This document shows positions 39,021 to 49,398 of a stretch of 64,000 bases of DNA, one piece after another (within the stretch, counting starts at the first letter, position 1; each line of letters opens with the position of its first letter). The stretch is from Legionellales bacterium. GTDB lineage: Bacteria; Pseudomonadota; Gammaproteobacteria; JAHCLG01. The translations under genes were made by a program, and so were the position numbers. The stretch lies in NCBI GenBank assembly GCA_026125385.1, contig JAHCLG010000005.1, forward strand, positions 58,802-122,801, read 5' to 3'. Under the pieces are notes generated by a model. It was not told the origin of the DNA. It saw only the letters and a program-made list of their open reading frames with translations, and searched no databases.

Positions 39021-40424
39021 ATGATGGCTTATCAATTTGTGTTACTGTGGACAGATGCATTAATTTATGTGCTGTTAATTAGCATTGTGGTTTTTGCCAT
39101 GATTGCACGCCGCCATGAGCACCTGCGTGCGCCATGGCGTCAATTTTTACGTAATCGTTTAGGCATGTTTGCCTTGGCAGTGCTGAGTGTTTATATTTTT
39201 ATTGGCTTATTAGATTCCATTCATTTTTACCCACATGTTGTTAATGCACAGCAAACTCATCAGCAACAGCAGACCACGCAAATGCGCTCGCTATTAGACA
39301 GCTTATTATCGCCTTTGGATACTGAATATGAAAAAACTTATTCAGCACCTTTTGCCACCACATTATATGTTAAAGAAAGCAAACTAAATTCCGCAGGAGA
39401 ATTTATTCAATACTATCCTTCGCTAAATTATCTTACACCCAAACTTAACGAACTTAACACGGAATTTTATCAACGAATAGGGATTGGCATAACTCAGGGA
39501 GTTGTTTTTAGCTTCACACTTTTAGTGTTATTTATTTTATTCACTAAATTTAAAACTCATCACTCCTATACAACTATTCTGAAAAAGTTTATTAGCGGGC
39601 AAACACCTTATGCCTGGCGCGTTTTATTTTTTACGTATTTATGTTTATTTATCATCATGGGAGTAAGCTATGAATTATCGCGGATATTTCATATTCTAGG
39701 TACCGATCAAATTGGGCAAGATGTTTTTTATCAAACGTTAAAAAGCATTCGTACAGGTTTAATTATTGGTACACTGACGACCTTAGTGATGTTACCCTTT
39801 GCGGTAATATTAGGCATGATGGCTGGTTATTTTGGCGGCTATATTGATGACATCATTCAATACGTCTATACCACCTTAAATTCTATTCCAGGTGTATTAT
39901 TAATCGCTGCGGCGATTTTATCCTTACAAATCTTTATGGCCAATCATCCTAATTTATTTCCATCAATTGCCGAGCGCGCGGATGTGCGTTTATTAGCACT
40001 CTGCGTTATTTTAGGGATCACCAGTTGGACAGGGCTGTGCCGATTACTGCGTGGAGAAGCCTTAAAATTACGTGAAATGGATTATACAGCTGCGGCCAAA
40101 GTATTAGGTCTGAGCAATTTTAATATTTTAATTCGCCATATTTTACCGAATGTCCTTCATATTATTATTATTTCGGTAGTCTTAGATTTTAGTGGATTAG
40201 TCTTAGCAGAAGCCGTACTTTCCTATGTCGGGGTTGGCGTTGATCCTACCACGCACAGTTGGGGCAATATGATTAACGCCGCTCGTTTGCAATTAGCGCG
40301 CGAGCCGGTCGTGTGGTGGCCACTGTTGGCGGCTTTTATTTTTATGTTTATCTTAGTTTTAGCAGCCAATTTATTTTCCGATGCCATTCGCGATGCGTTT
40401 GATCCCAGAATTCGTCAACAATAG
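39021..40424 (+). CDS. Peptide ABC transporter permease, DppC/YejE type, long form
   Basis: 467 aa, longer than typical DppC (about 300). The C-terminal half is the standard permease (GTDQIGQDVFYQTLKSIRTG; EAA loop MDYTAAAKVLGLSNFNILIRH; VLSYVGVGVDPTTHSWGNMI). The first 200 residues add two or three membrane helices and a periplasmic stretch (about 65-145) rich in Gln/Thr, as seen in YejE-like proteins. It is co-transcribed with its neighbours (9 and 11 nt gaps). Confidence 0.92.
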   Translation: MMAYQFVLLWTDALIYVLLISIVVFAMIARRHEHLRAPWRQFLRNRLGMFALAVLSVYIFIGLLDSIHFYPHVVNAQQTHQQQQTTQMRSLLDSLLSPLDTEYEKTYSAPFATTLYVKESKLNSAGEFIQYYPSLNYLTPKLNELNTEFYQRIGIGITQGVVFSFTLLVLFILFTKFKTHHSYTTILKKFISGQTPYAWRVLFFTYLCLFIIMGVSYELSRIFHILGTDQIGQDVFYQTLKSIRTGLIIGTLTTLVMLPFAVILGMMAGYFGGYIDDIIQYVYTTLNSIPGVLLIAAAILSLQIFMANHPNLFPSIAERADVRLLALCVILGITSWTGLCRLLRGEALKLREMDYTAAAKVLGLSNFNILIRHILPNVLHIIIISVVLDFSGLVLAEAVLSYVGVGVDPTTHSWGNMINAARLQLAREPVVWWPLLAAFIFMFILVLAANLFSDAIRDAFDPRIRQQ

Positions 40425-40435
40425 GATTTATTTTT

Positions 40436-42478
40436 ATGACGACACCACCATTATTAACGATTAAAAATTTAATCACGGGATTTAATACTCGTCAAGGTTT
40501 TGTGCGAGCGATAGATGGCATTGATTTTAATTTGCACCCAGGTGAAACCTTGGCACTATTAGGCGAATCGGGTTGTGGAAAATCGTTAACGGCGTTATCA
40601 ATTTTACAACTCTTACCCTTAACGGCAGAAATCAGTAGCCGTAGTGAAATCTATTTGCAGCAACACAATTTACTCAATTTATCCGAAGTGGGGATGCGAC
40701 ACATTCGTGGTAATGAAATTGCCATGATTTTTCAAGAACCGATGACATCGTTAAATCCCGTTTTAACGGTAGGTGAACAACTGAGTGAAATATTAAAAAA
40801 ACAAAACGATCTATCACGACGTCAACAACAGCAACGCCTGCTTGAATTGCTCGATTGGGTAGGAATTCCTGCTGCCAGGCAACGCTTAAAAGAATATCCA
40901 CATCAATTATCCGGTGGAATGAAACAACGCATCATGATTGCCATTGCGTTGGCTGCAAAACCGCGAATCTTAATTGCAGACGAGCCAACCACCGCCTTAG
41001 ATGTGACGATTCAAGCGCAGATTTTAGATTTATTAAAACAACTTCAACGCGACACGGGCATGGCTATTTTATTAATTACTCATGATTTGGGCGTCGTGCG
41101 AGAAATGGCGCAACGTGTTGCGGTGATGTATGCAGGAAAAATTATTGAAGAAGCCACCAGCGAATTATTTTTTAAACAACCCTTACATCCCTACAGTCAA
41201 AAATTATTTAATGCACTTCCCGATTTAACCAAACGTTCACAAGCACTTGAGATTATTAAAGGGCAAGTCCCAGCATTAAAAACGCATTATCTGGGTTGTC
41301 GCTTTGCCAATCGCTGTCAAGCAGTGATGGATCAGTGTCACCACATCATGCCTGAATTACAGGTATTTCACGATCAACGGGTAGCTTGTCATTTATATGC
41401 TAACCAACAAATTCATTTTTCTCTTGCTGTGCAGGCCGAGGAAAATAGCGTGAGTGCAGGCGTTTTACCGCAAACTCTCGAGACTACGTCAACCCAAACT
41501 GTCCATGCCAATGATAATGTTTTACAAGTCAGTAATCTCACCATTCATTTTCCGATTTATCGTGGCTTATTCAAACGTCAAGTGAATGCAGTTAAAGCAG
41601 TTGATGGTATTCATTTAGCCTTAGCACGGGGAAAAACCTTGGCATTGGTTGGAGAATCGGGTTGTGGAAAAACCACCATTGGTAAAAGTATTGTGCAGTT
41701 ACTAACACCGAATGGTGGCATCATTTGCTTAAATGGTAAAAATCTCAATGAATTATCTCGTGGTGATCGTTTTGCTATGCGCAAAGAATTGCAAATTATT
41801 TTTCAAGATCCTGTTTCATCAATGGATCCGCGGATGATGGTTGGCGATATTATCAGTGAAGGTCTGAAAGCCTTGAAGCTGGAATCCGATCCCAAAAAAA
41901 TCGATGCGCGCGTCGATGACTTGTTGCAACAAGTGGGATTAAATCCTGAAGCTAAATACCGTTATCCTCATGAATTTTCCGGTGGTCAACGTCAACGAAT
42001 TTGCATTGCCCGCGCGCTAGCAGTCAAGCCCTCGGTAATAGTCTGCGATGAACCCACCAGTGCCTTGGATGTGTCTGTGCAAGCGCAAATTTTAAATTTA
42101 TTAAAATCGTTGCAACAAGAATTTGGCTTAAGTTATTTATTCATTACGCATAATATTTCGGTAGTGGCGTATTTAGCCGATGAAATTGCCGTGATGTATT
42201 TAGGTCGAATTGTGGAATATGGTCATGCTGAAAAAATTTTAAATCATCCCCAACATCCTTATACCCAAGCCTTATTACAAGCAGTGCCGAGTATTTCTAC
42301 TCCAACTCAACCCAGAATTAAATTATCCGGCGAACTGCCATCCCCCATTAATCCCCCGCCAGGCTGTTATTTTCATCCCCGCTGCAAACATGCCTTACCC
42401 ACTTGCCGAGAATCTTATCCTCCGACTATTCAACAAAACGGCAGTAAAGTAAGCTGTTGGTTGTATCAAGACGGATAA
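40436..42478 (+). CDS. Peptide ABC transporter ATPase, fused double-domain (DppD-DppF/YejF type)
   Basis: 680 aa with two ABC cassettes. The first has Walker A GESGCGKS (about 39-46), signature LSGGMKQR and Walker B LIADEPTTALD; the second has GESGCGKT (about 403-410), FSGGQRQR and VCDEPTSALD. Each half ends with the oligopeptide-type C-terminal Cys cluster (CRFANRC..C; CYFHPRCKHALPTC) that may bind an iron-sulfur cluster. It powers the transporter formed by the three upstream products and ends the operon. Confidence 0.95.
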   Translation: MTTPPLLTIKNLITGFNTRQGFVRAIDGIDFNLHPGETLALLGESGCGKSLTALSILQLLPLTAEISSRSEIYLQQHNLLNLSEVGMRHIRGNEIAMIFQEPMTSLNPVLTVGEQLSEILKKQNDLSRRQQQQRLLELLDWVGIPAARQRLKEYPHQLSGGMKQRIMIAIALAAKPRILIADEPTTALDVTIQAQILDLLKQLQRDTGMAILLITHDLGVVREMAQRVAVMYAGKIIEEATSELFFKQPLHPYSQKLFNALPDLTKRSQALEIIKGQVPALKTHYLGCRFANRCQAVMDQCHHIMPELQVFHDQRVACHLYANQQIHFSLAVQAEENSVSAGVLPQTLETTSTQTVHANDNVLQVSNLTIHFPIYRGLFKRQVNAVKAVDGIHLALARGKTLALVGESGCGKTTIGKSIVQLLTPNGGIICLNGKNLNELSRGDRFAMRKELQIIFQDPVSSMDPRMMVGDIISEGLKALKLESDPKKIDARVDDLLQQVGLNPEAKYRYPHEFSGGQRQRICIARALAVKPSVIVCDEPTSALDVSVQAQILNLLKSLQQEFGLSYLFITHNISVVAYLADEIAVMYLGRIVEYGHAEKILNHPQHPYTQALLQAVPSISTPTQPRIKLSGELPSPINPPPGCYFHPRCKHALPTCRESYPPTIQQNGSKVSCWLYQDG

Positions 42479-42622
42479 TAAAATAATTTCTCTTAACGGA
42501 TGATTAGAGGTTTAAAATATCAATTTTTTGGTTTTATTGATGAAGGAATTTGTCATAACTCCACCTGGCGATAATGTATTAATATGCTATCTACTATAAT
42601 TCTTAAATGGACGTCAGTTGGA

Positions 42623-42651
42623 TTGAAAATCTCTGCCAAAGCCCGTATTCT
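42623..42651 (+). promoter_or_regulatory. sigma-70 promoter of lolCD
   Basis: TTGAAA (42623-42628), a 17-nt spacer and TATTCT (42646-42651), ending 30 nt before the lolC ATG. Confidence 0.6.
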
Positions 42652-42681
42652 ATGCAGCTATTACCTTATCAAGGATAATCC

Positions 42682-43935
42682 ATGTATCGCCCTTTAAGTT
42701 TATTTATTGCGTTACGTTATTTGCGTGCCAAACGGCGTAATCACTTTATTTCTTTTATTGCCATCATGTCGATTGCCGGCATTGCTTTGGGCGTAACGGT
42801 GCTTATCACGGTGTTATCGGTGATGAATGGCTTTGATGAACAAATTCGCTCGCGTTTATTTGACGTCGCGCGGCAAATCACCATTACTGATGTCAGTGGC
42901 GCGTTGCAAGACTGGCAGACACTCAGCAAAAATCTCCACAGCAATAAAGAGATTGTGGCGAGTGCGCCGATGATCGACGGGCAGGGTGTTTTAACCAGTG
43001 ATATTGGTGGGGTGCATGCCGCAGCCGTGGTGGGGATTGATCCGACATTGGAAAGTGGCGTTTCTGGGATCACTAAAAAAATGATTAAAGGCCAATTAAG
43101 TGATTTAAAAGCCGGTCAATTTGATATGATCTTAGGAATTAAATTAGCGCAAAATTTAGGCGTGAGTGTAGGTGATAAAGTTATTTTAATGATCCCGCAA
43201 GCGACATTAACCCCAGCAGCATTAATTCCGCGTTATAAGCGCTTTACCGTGGTAGGGCTATTTCAAGTCGGAAATGGTTTTCCTTTCGATAGCCAACTTG
43301 CATTTATTAATCTTCACGACGCACAAGCACTCTATCAAATCCCTCAGCAAGTCACAGGGCTGCGTTTAAAGCTAACTGATTTATATCTCGCGCCCAGCAT
43401 TGCCGCCAAACTCACGCAACAATTGCCCGATCGCTACGTCATTCACGATTGGACACAAGATTACGGTAATTTTTTTGAAGCGATTCGCTTAGAAAAAACC
43501 ATGATGTTTATTATTTTATTATTAATTATTGCTGTTGCCGCATTTAATTTAGTCGCAACTTTAGTGATGGTAGTTAATGAAAAGCGGGCAGATATTGCTA
43601 TCTTAAGAACGCTAGGCGCAACACCCACGCGGATTTTAACTATTTTTATTATTCAAGGCGTCACCATTGGTATTATTGGTACGGTATTGGGGTTAATCGG
43701 AGGATTATTATTAGCCGATAATGTCACCATGATTGTCAATGGTCTGCAGCATTTATTTAACGTGCAACTCTTTGCTTCTAATATTTATTTTGTTAATTAT
43801 TTACCGTCAAAAATTGAAATCAGTGACGTTATAAAAATTTGCACGATTTCATTAAGCTTAAGTTTATTAGCGACGATTTATCCCGCGTGGCGCGCCGCAC
43901 GGACTCAACCCGCAGAGGCCTTACGTTATGAATAA
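42682..43935 (+). CDS. lolC: Lipoprotein-releasing system permease (LolC/LolE family)
   Basis: 417 aa inner-membrane protein that extracts lipoproteins for LolA. One N-terminal membrane helix (about 24-50), the signature MNGFDEQIRSRLF (about 48-60), a periplasmic domain (about 60-265) and three C-terminal helices with RTLGATPTRIL (about 309-319) follow the family plan. No second permease (lolE) follows, so it may work as a LolF-like homodimer. It overlaps lolD by 8 nt. Confidence 0.93.
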   Translation: MYRPLSLFIALRYLRAKRRNHFISFIAIMSIAGIALGVTVLITVLSVMNGFDEQIRSRLFDVARQITITDVSGALQDWQTLSKNLHSNKEIVASAPMIDGQGVLTSDIGGVHAAAVVGIDPTLESGVSGITKKMIKGQLSDLKAGQFDMILGIKLAQNLGVSVGDKVILMIPQATLTPAALIPRYKRFTVVGLFQVGNGFPFDSQLAFINLHDAQALYQIPQQVTGLRLKLTDLYLAPSIAAKLTQQLPDRYVIHDWTQDYGNFFEAIRLEKTMMFIILLLIIAVAAFNLVATLVMVVNEKRADIAILRTLGATPTRILTIFIIQGVTIGIIGTVLGLIGGLLLADNVTMIVNGLQHLFNVQLFASNIYFVNYLPSKIEISDVIKICTISLSLSLLATIYPAWRAARTQPAEALRYE

Positions 43936-44602
43936 TCCAGTATTAGCGTGTCATGATTTACAAAAAACATTTCAAGACGGTCAATTAAATGTGACGGTGT
44001 TGAAAGGAGTAAATTTAACCATTCACGCTAAAGATCGCATCGCGATTTTAGGCAGTTCAGGCAGTGGTAAAAGCACATTATTGCATTTATTAGGTGGGCT
44101 CGATCAACCGAGTGCGGGCGAAGTGCAATTAAATGGCATTTCATTTTCACACTTATCTGAAAGTAAACGCAGTTTATTGCGTAATCGTTATCTCGGATTT
44201 GTTTATCAATTTCATCATTTATTACCCGAATTTAGTGCGCTAGAAAATGTGTGCATGCCATTATTAATGCGTCAGCAAGCGAAAGCTGACATGATTGAAA
44301 AAGCGCAGGATGTATTAAATAAAGTGGGACTAAGCCATCGTCTTCAACATCGTCCGGCAGAACTTTCGGGTGGAGAAAAGCAGCGTGTCGCCATTGCCCG
44401 GGCGTTGGTGACAGAGCCTTTGTGTATTTTAGCCGATGAACCCACGGGCAATTTAGATACACGCACCGCCTTGCAAGTCTATGAAACCTTTCAGCAGCTT
44501 AATGAAAATTTTAATACCAGTGTGGTTATCGTGACTCACGACGAACGCATCGCTAAACAAATGCCGCGTTGTTTCACCATGGAAGATGGGCAATTAAGGT
44601 AA
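43928..44602 (+). CDS. lolD: Lipoprotein-releasing system ATP-binding protein LolD
   Basis: 224 aa ABC ATPase of the Lol lipoprotein exporter. Walker [10 protein letters not shown] (about 41-49), the LolD-type [18 protein letters not shown] (about 94-111), signature [15 protein letters not shown] and Walker [10 protein letters not shown] are present. It overlaps lolC, and its 3' end overlaps the convergent DUF2062 gene by 9 nt. Confidence 0.96.
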   Translation: MNNPVLACHDLQKTFQDGQLNVTVLKGVNLTIHAKDRIAILGSSGSGKSTLLHLLGGLDQPSAGEVQLNGISFSHLSESKRSLLRNRYLGFVYQFHHLLPEFSALENVCMPLLMRQQAKADMIEKAQDVLNKVGLSHRLQHRPAELSGGEKQRVAIARALVTEPLCILADEPTGNLDTRTALQVYETFQQLNENFNTSVVIVTHDERIAKQMPRCFTMEDGQLR

Positions 44603-45118
44603 CGACGTATTACGAACCGCTTGACGTTTTTTCCAGGCGCGCGCCACAACGCAGCGCCACAGCACGCGAATAATAATTTGCCCAACGATGCCGCACACTA
44701 ATCCACAAATTACACTGCCCAGCAATAACGGTTCCCAAATATAGGCCAATTGGTTCATTAACCATTCCAAGGAAAATTCCAGTTGCACGGGACTAGGGGG
44801 TAAACCCAGTAAAAAAGCGCCCACTTTATAAGCAAAATATAACATCGGTGGCATGGTGATAGGATTGGTTACCCAGACTAAAACGACTGAAATGGGAACA
44901 TTGGCACGGATCACAATCGCCAGTAGTGCTGCCCAAATCATTTGAAAGGGGACGGGCAAATACATGCAAAATAATCCAACCGTAAACGCCCATGCAACCC
45001 CGCGCCGATTAAAATGCCATAACAACGGATCGTGCAGTAAACGTCCTAAAAATCGCAAATGTTTATGCTCACGCAAGCTATCGGCATTGGGAGATATTTT
45101 TTTAAACCACTTTTTCAC
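44594..45118 (-). CDS. DUF2062 membrane protein
   Basis: 174 aa with three membrane segments (about 42-72, 76-105 and 130-155). The N-terminal RFLGRLLHDPLLWHFNRRGVA and the core VTNPITMPPMLYFAYKVGAFLLG are the DUF2062 signature. The family often lies beside lolCD and comEC in gammaproteobacteria, as here. The function is unknown. Confidence 0.9.
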   Translation of the reverse strand: MKKWFKKISPNADSLREHKHLRFLGRLLHDPLLWHFNRRGVAWAFTVGLFCMYLPVPFQMIWAALLAIVIRANVPISVVLVWVTNPITMPPMLYFAYKVGAFLLGLPPSPVQLEFSLEWLMNQLAYIWEPLLLGSVICGLVCGIVGQIIIRVLWRCVVARAWKKRQAVRNTSLP

Positions 45119-45197
45119 GCTTTCGATCCTTTAAAAATTCCCGTACAATTTCCACGGGACGCAGAGAAATTTATCACAGAACTTCAGGTAAGTTAAC

Positions 45198-47447
45198 ATG
45201 CGTTGCTACTTAATTGCATTTCTTGGCGGAGCTATTTTAGCCACCCAAGTCACGGTTGTCCTTTCTTTAGATGGGTTAGCGCCCTTATTTATTTTAACGT
45301 GTGTTAGTTTTTTGAGGATTAAACGCCATTACTGGAGGATATTGCTGAGCTTTTCTAGTGGGGCTTTATGGTTACTGATCAACGTGTCATGGCATTTGCA
45401 CTGGCAATTACCCTCAAACTGGCAACAGCAGGTTATCACCATCAGTGGCACCATCAGTGAACCTGTCAAACAACAATCTCATTTTTGCAGTTTTATTTTT
45501 ACTACCCGTGAGATGAATTCACAAACTCTTCACACGCAGTTACATTTAACGTGGTATGAGCCACATCCTTTATTAGAAATGGGGCAAACCTGGAAGTTGC
45601 AGGTAAAATTAAAACGTAATCATAGTTATCTTAATGCCGGTGGTTTTGATTATGAAAAATGGTTATTTGCTCATAATATTCACGCCCTGGGTTATGTGAC
45701 ACACGGTCAATTATTATCAATCCAGCATGCAAGTTTACGATCGTATTTTAATAAAAAACTCAATACTTCATTAGCCGGTTTCACGCATGCCAATATGATG
45801 AAAGCATTAATGCTTGGCGATCAATCGGCAATTTCAGCATCGCAATGGGACATTTTGCAAAAAACCGGAACGGTGCACTTAATGGTGATTGCGGGTTTGC
45901 ATATTGGACTAGTGGCCGGTGTGTTTTTTTTCTTAATTAGTTTAATCAGCCGTGGTTTTGCCACGCTCTATCTTTGGCATCCACGACAAGAAATCGCTGG
46001 AATAATTAGTTTAATGGCAGTGTTTTTTTACGTTTTGATGAGTGATTTTGCTATTCCTACGCAGCGCGCTTTTTTAATGTTGTTATTATTTTTAATGATT
46101 AAAATTTTGCGGAGAAATACTAAATTTATCGACATTTTTACCTTAGGTGCGTTCTTGATTGTCGCCTATAATCCGTTGGCATTATATACCACGGGATTTT
46201 ATTTATCGTTTTTAACCGTTGCGATATTATGTTTTGCCTTTTGGGGTCGAAAAAATTCTCATTGGCAGTGGGTGCAGATGCAAGGGGTTTTATTGCTGGG
46301 AGTTTTTCCGATCTCTTTATATTTTTTTCAGCAAGTTTCGTTAATAAGCCCCTTGGCAAATAGTGTGAGTGTGCCGCTAGTGGGAGGTATTGTCGTCCCT
46401 TTATGTTTACTCGCTACTTGCTGTTTATTATGGTCATCAACCGTAGCACACCTGCTATTTTCGATTGCCGATAAATTATTAATTATCGTTTGGCATTATT
46501 TAGTGTATTTAAGTCAATTACCGTATGCCGTTTGGAAATTTTCATTAACAAATTTGTATTTATTAATAATCGTAATGTTAAGTATTTTTATTGTCTTATT
46601 GCCTCGAGCTTTTCCGGGAAAATTCGCCAGTTTAATTATCATTCTTACTTGTTTAAATTGGCCTGTTCCTCGCATGACATTTGCCGCAATTAGTTTTAGT
46701 ATCTTAGACGTTGGGCAAGGTTTAGCGAGTGTGGTGCAAACGGCACATCATGTGTTAATTTACGATGCTGGCCCAAAATTTAATAGCGAACTCGATAGTG
46801 GTAAAAATATAGTTATCCCCTTTTTATTAAATCAGGGAATTAAAAAAATTGATGCCATGGTCATTAGTCATGGCGATAATGATCATATTGGCGGAGCAGC
46901 TAGTATTTTAATGCAATTTCCTACGACAAATTTATTAACAAGCGCACCCGAAAAATTAATTATTTTTCATCCTAAATTGTGTCATGCCGGACAGCATTGG
47001 CGATGGGATGGTGTCGATTTTACGGTGCTATATCCTAGTAAAAATTTTTATGGTTTAGATAATAATAGTTCTTGTGTTTTATCAATTACCAACCATAGGG
47101 CAACGATTTTATTAACGGGAGATATTGAACATTTGGCGGAAAATGAATTACTCAAAAGCGATCTTCAACAATTGCCAAGTACGATTTTAGTCGCACCTCA
47201 TCATGGCAGTAAAACGTCTTCGTCAAACCCATTTATTCAAGCCATTCAACCTCATTTTGTGGTGTTTGCTACAGGATATTTAAATCGATTTCATTTTCCA
47301 GATGCTACAGTGGTAAGACGTTATCACGCATTAGGTGCTGAGCTTTTAAATACGGCGAATTGTGGTGAAATTCATTTTACGATTAATTCACAAGGAAAAA
47401 TTACCTCATCATGTTATCGCCATGATCATCCACAAGTGTGGCGCTAA
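45198..47447 (+). CDS. comEC: DNA internalization protein ComEC/Rec2
   Basis: 749 aa, full length. It forms the inner-membrane channel for single-stranded DNA uptake in natural transformation. The N-terminal part has membrane helices and the OB-like DUF4131 (about 25-170). The competence domain (about 200-470) holds LMLGDQSAIS and HLMVIAGLHIGLVAG. The C-terminal metallo-beta-lactamase domain (about 500-740) has SHGDNDHIGG, LLTGDIE and APHHGSKTSS. It is complete, so competence is possible. It diverges from the DUF2062 gene. Confidence 0.95.
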   Translation: MRCYLIAFLGGAILATQVTVVLSLDGLAPLFILTCVSFLRIKRHYWRILLSFSSGALWLLINVSWHLHWQLPSNWQQQVITISGTISEPVKQQSHFCSFIFTTREMNSQTLHTQLHLTWYEPHPLLEMGQTWKLQVKLKRNHSYLNAGGFDYEKWLFAHNIHALGYVTHGQLLSIQHASLRSYFNKKLNTSLAGFTHANMMKALMLGDQSAISASQWDILQKTGTVHLMVIAGLHIGLVAGVFFFLISLISRGFATLYLWHPRQEIAGIISLMAVFFYVLMSDFAIPTQRAFLMLLLFLMIKILRRNTKFIDIFTLGAFLIVAYNPLALYTTGFYLSFLTVAILCFAFWGRKNSHWQWVQMQGVLLLGVFPISLYFFQQVSLISPLANSVSVPLVGGIVVPLCLLATCCLLWSSTVAHLLFSIADKLLIIVWHYLVYLSQLPYAVWKFSLTNLYLLIIVMLSIFIVLLPRAFPGKFASLIIILTCLNWPVPRMTFAAISFSILDVGQGLASVVQTAHHVLIYDAGPKFNSELDSGKNIVIPFLLNQGIKKIDAMVISHGDNDHIGGAASILMQFPTTNLLTSAPEKLIIFHPKLCHAGQHWRWDGVDFTVLYPSKNFYGLDNNSSCVLSITNHRATILLTGDIEHLAENELLKSDLQQLPSTILVAPHHGSKTSSSNPFIQAIQPHFVVFATGYLNRFHFPDATVVRRYHALGAELLNTANCGEIHFTINSQGKITSSCYRHDHPQVWR

Positions 47448-47807
47448 TGCGAATAATTATCATGACATCTGTGCGACAAATTAAAAAAATACTTGACCTC
47501 AGAAAACTTAGCGGTTATTTTTTCACACTTTGTAGATTTATTTGTAGTGCTGTCATGATGTATTTAATACTTTATTTTTTCCAAAAATCCGTTACAATCA
47601 ATCCATACCACTTTAGACCTCTTTTGTTTGCAAATGTACTTAAAGCGTTTGAGTTTGAAGCGAGGCGCTGAGCTAAACATGCGAAAGAATATTTATCACG
47701 TCGCAGTGTTAATTCAGCAATCCAATTTAAAATTCAAAGGTGAAGAGTATTAAATGCTAAAGCTGTATTGGCTCTATTAAATTTTAATTAAGGGAAGGGG
47801 AAAAAAG
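47448..47807. other. Intergenic region without a confident gene
   Basis: A 77-codon open frame (47438-47671) overlaps the comEC end, with one hydrophobic helix and a basic start; it has no family or ribosome-binding site, so I do not call it. TTGACC at 47494 is a possible -35. GCGAGGCG..CATGCGAAAGAATAT near 47660 is a diverged copy of the repeat seen before lepA. An AGGGAAGGGGA ribosome-binding site for the next gene ends the gap. Confidence 0.5.
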
Positions 47808-48476
47808 ATGGTAAAACGTTTCTTAATGGCAATCGTGTTATTAAGCTTTTCTTGGACTGCCTTTGCCAATTGGCACGCAACTCCGCAAGCAATTTCTCCG
47901 TTATTCAACCAACTTTCACATCAAGCACCCAGCTTAAATAAGCGCGTATTATCGTTAGCACTCACGGCTTATTATCGTGCGAAACAACAAGGCTTAGTGC
48001 GTCGCGATATTCTCACCGTCATCGATTATGAATTAGCTTCACACATGAAACGGATGTGGGTATTTAATATTCCGCAACGCCGTTTAGAATTTCACACCTT
48101 AGTGGCTCACGGACGTAATAGTGGCTTTGATAAACCCTACCGTTTTTCCAATATTCCCTCGAGTTTACAATCATCGATTGGCGTATTTGCTACAGGGCAA
48201 GTGTATTACGGCCATGATGGTATTTCCTTACGTTTACAAGGTTTAGAACCTGGTGTGAACGACCGCGCCTATAATCGCGATATCGTTATTCACGGTGCAA
48301 ATTATGTCAGTCAACAATTTGCCGCCCGACATGGCCGGTTAGGGCGCAGTTGGGGATGTCCTGCGGTGAGTGAAAAAGTCGCACGCCCTTTAATTGAAAC
48401 CATTCAAGGGGGTTCGATTGTTTTTGCGTATTATCCCAATCATCGTTGGTTAGGCAGTTCACGCTTTTTAGCGTAG
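47808..48476 (+). CDS. Murein L,D-transpeptidase catalytic domain protein (YkuD_2 type)
   Basis: 222 aa, with a cleavable signal peptide (about 1-20, ending TAFA). The catalytic segment has DIVIHGANYVS (His about 162) and GRSWGCPAVS (Cys about 184), the H...GCP pair of L,D-transpeptidase folds. HGRNSGFDKPYRFSN matches the YkuD_2 subfamily. It probably acts on periplasmic peptidoglycan peptides, either as a cross-linker or a carboxypeptidase. The start has a strong AGGGGA site. Confidence 0.9.
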   Translation: MVKRFLMAIVLLSFSWTAFANWHATPQAISPLFNQLSHQAPSLNKRVLSLALTAYYRAKQQGLVRRDILTVIDYELASHMKRMWVFNIPQRRLEFHTLVAHGRNSGFDKPYRFSNIPSSLQSSIGVFATGQVYYGHDGISLRLQGLEPGVNDRAYNRDIVIHGANYVSQQFAARHGRLGRSWGCPAVSEKVARPLIETIQGGSIVFAYYPNHRWLGSSRFLA

Positions 48477-48569
48477 AACTGATTGGCAATTCGCTATGGC
48501 TTAGCGTAGCTCGTTGACCTTGAGCACGCGCGCCCAGCTGATACGCCGTAAAGTGAGTAACGAAATTTC

Positions 48570-49307
48570 TTAATTGGGTAGAACAATAATCGCATCACTC
48601 ACTTCGCGAAAGCTTGGAATATCCAGGGTAAAATGCTTTATCGTGGCATAGAGTTGTGATGAACTGCCGCCGTCTAAATTTAAAGCGTCGCGACAATTCA
48701 ATCCTGTTTTATCTTGCATAATTTCTGCTAATTGGGTGGTGCTAAGCGGTGTACCATCACTCACCAAAATAATAATACGATTATCCCCAGTAATGCCGAT
48801 GGCAGAACGTTCTTTATAACCGTCTTTTAAGGAAGGTATGGCGCCATTGATTAATAAACGAGGTCCCGCTTGCAGCGCAAATTGAATATCAGGTGACAAA
48901 CGAAAATCTTTTTTAGCAACAATCATGGCTCGATGATGGCGAGTAATCGCAAAAATTCCCCACCAACTGGTATCTTTGAGGGAATTAAGAAGTTTGCCTT
49001 GAGTCACGCGTAAACCGAGTGGCTTTAATTCTGGTGAAAAAAAACCGCCATTAATCGCTAACCAAGCACGCGTTTGTAACGCCAGTGATTTGACTGAGGC
49101 ACTCATTTGCTGTTGATCGCGCGCAAAGACCAGTTGCAGATGATAGTGGGATAAATCAAAACGAAAGGCATGAATGACGGTGTCGCCCTGATTCAGTGGA
49201 AAATGCATTTCGCTGTATTCCATTTGTGGCGCAAGCATTTGCCAATGGATGGATTTGGCGGGGAGTAACAGAGGTATGCAGGTAAGCAGCAATATTAAAT
49301 ATTTCAT
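48570..49307 (-). CDS. Phosphodiester-glycosidase-like (NAGPA/DUF2233) secreted protein
   Basis: 245 aa with a signal peptide (about 1-18). WLAINGGFFSPELKPLG (about 78-94), RSAIGITGDNRIIILV (about 170-185) and LNLDGGSSSQLYA (about 212-224) are the conserved strands of the phosphodiester glycosidase fold. The substrate is unknown; relatives act on cell-surface sugars. It probably acts in the periplasm. Confidence 0.85.
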   Translation of the reverse strand: MKYLILLLTCIPLLLPAKSIHWQMLAPQMEYSEMHFPLNQGDTVIHAFRFDLSHYHLQLVFARDQQQMSASVKSLALQTRAWLAINGGFFSPELKPLGLRVTQGKLLNSLKDTSWWGIFAITRHHRAMIVAKKDFRLSPDIQFALQAGPRLLINGAIPSLKDGYKERSAIGITGDNRIIILVSDGTPLSTTQLAEIMQDKTGLNCRDALNLDGGSSSQLYATIKHFTLDIPSFREVSDAIIVLPN

Positions 49308-49398
49308 CTTAACTTACTATTTAGCATGGGAAAATTCAAAGTTTAACAGAAGCTAATTTTTGATCTCAAGGAAAATCAAGGAGATTATCTTTAAAAGC

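Noticed and set aside
47438..47671. 77-codon open frame after comEC
   Set aside because: No ribosome-binding site, no family, and it overlaps a degenerate repeat at its end.
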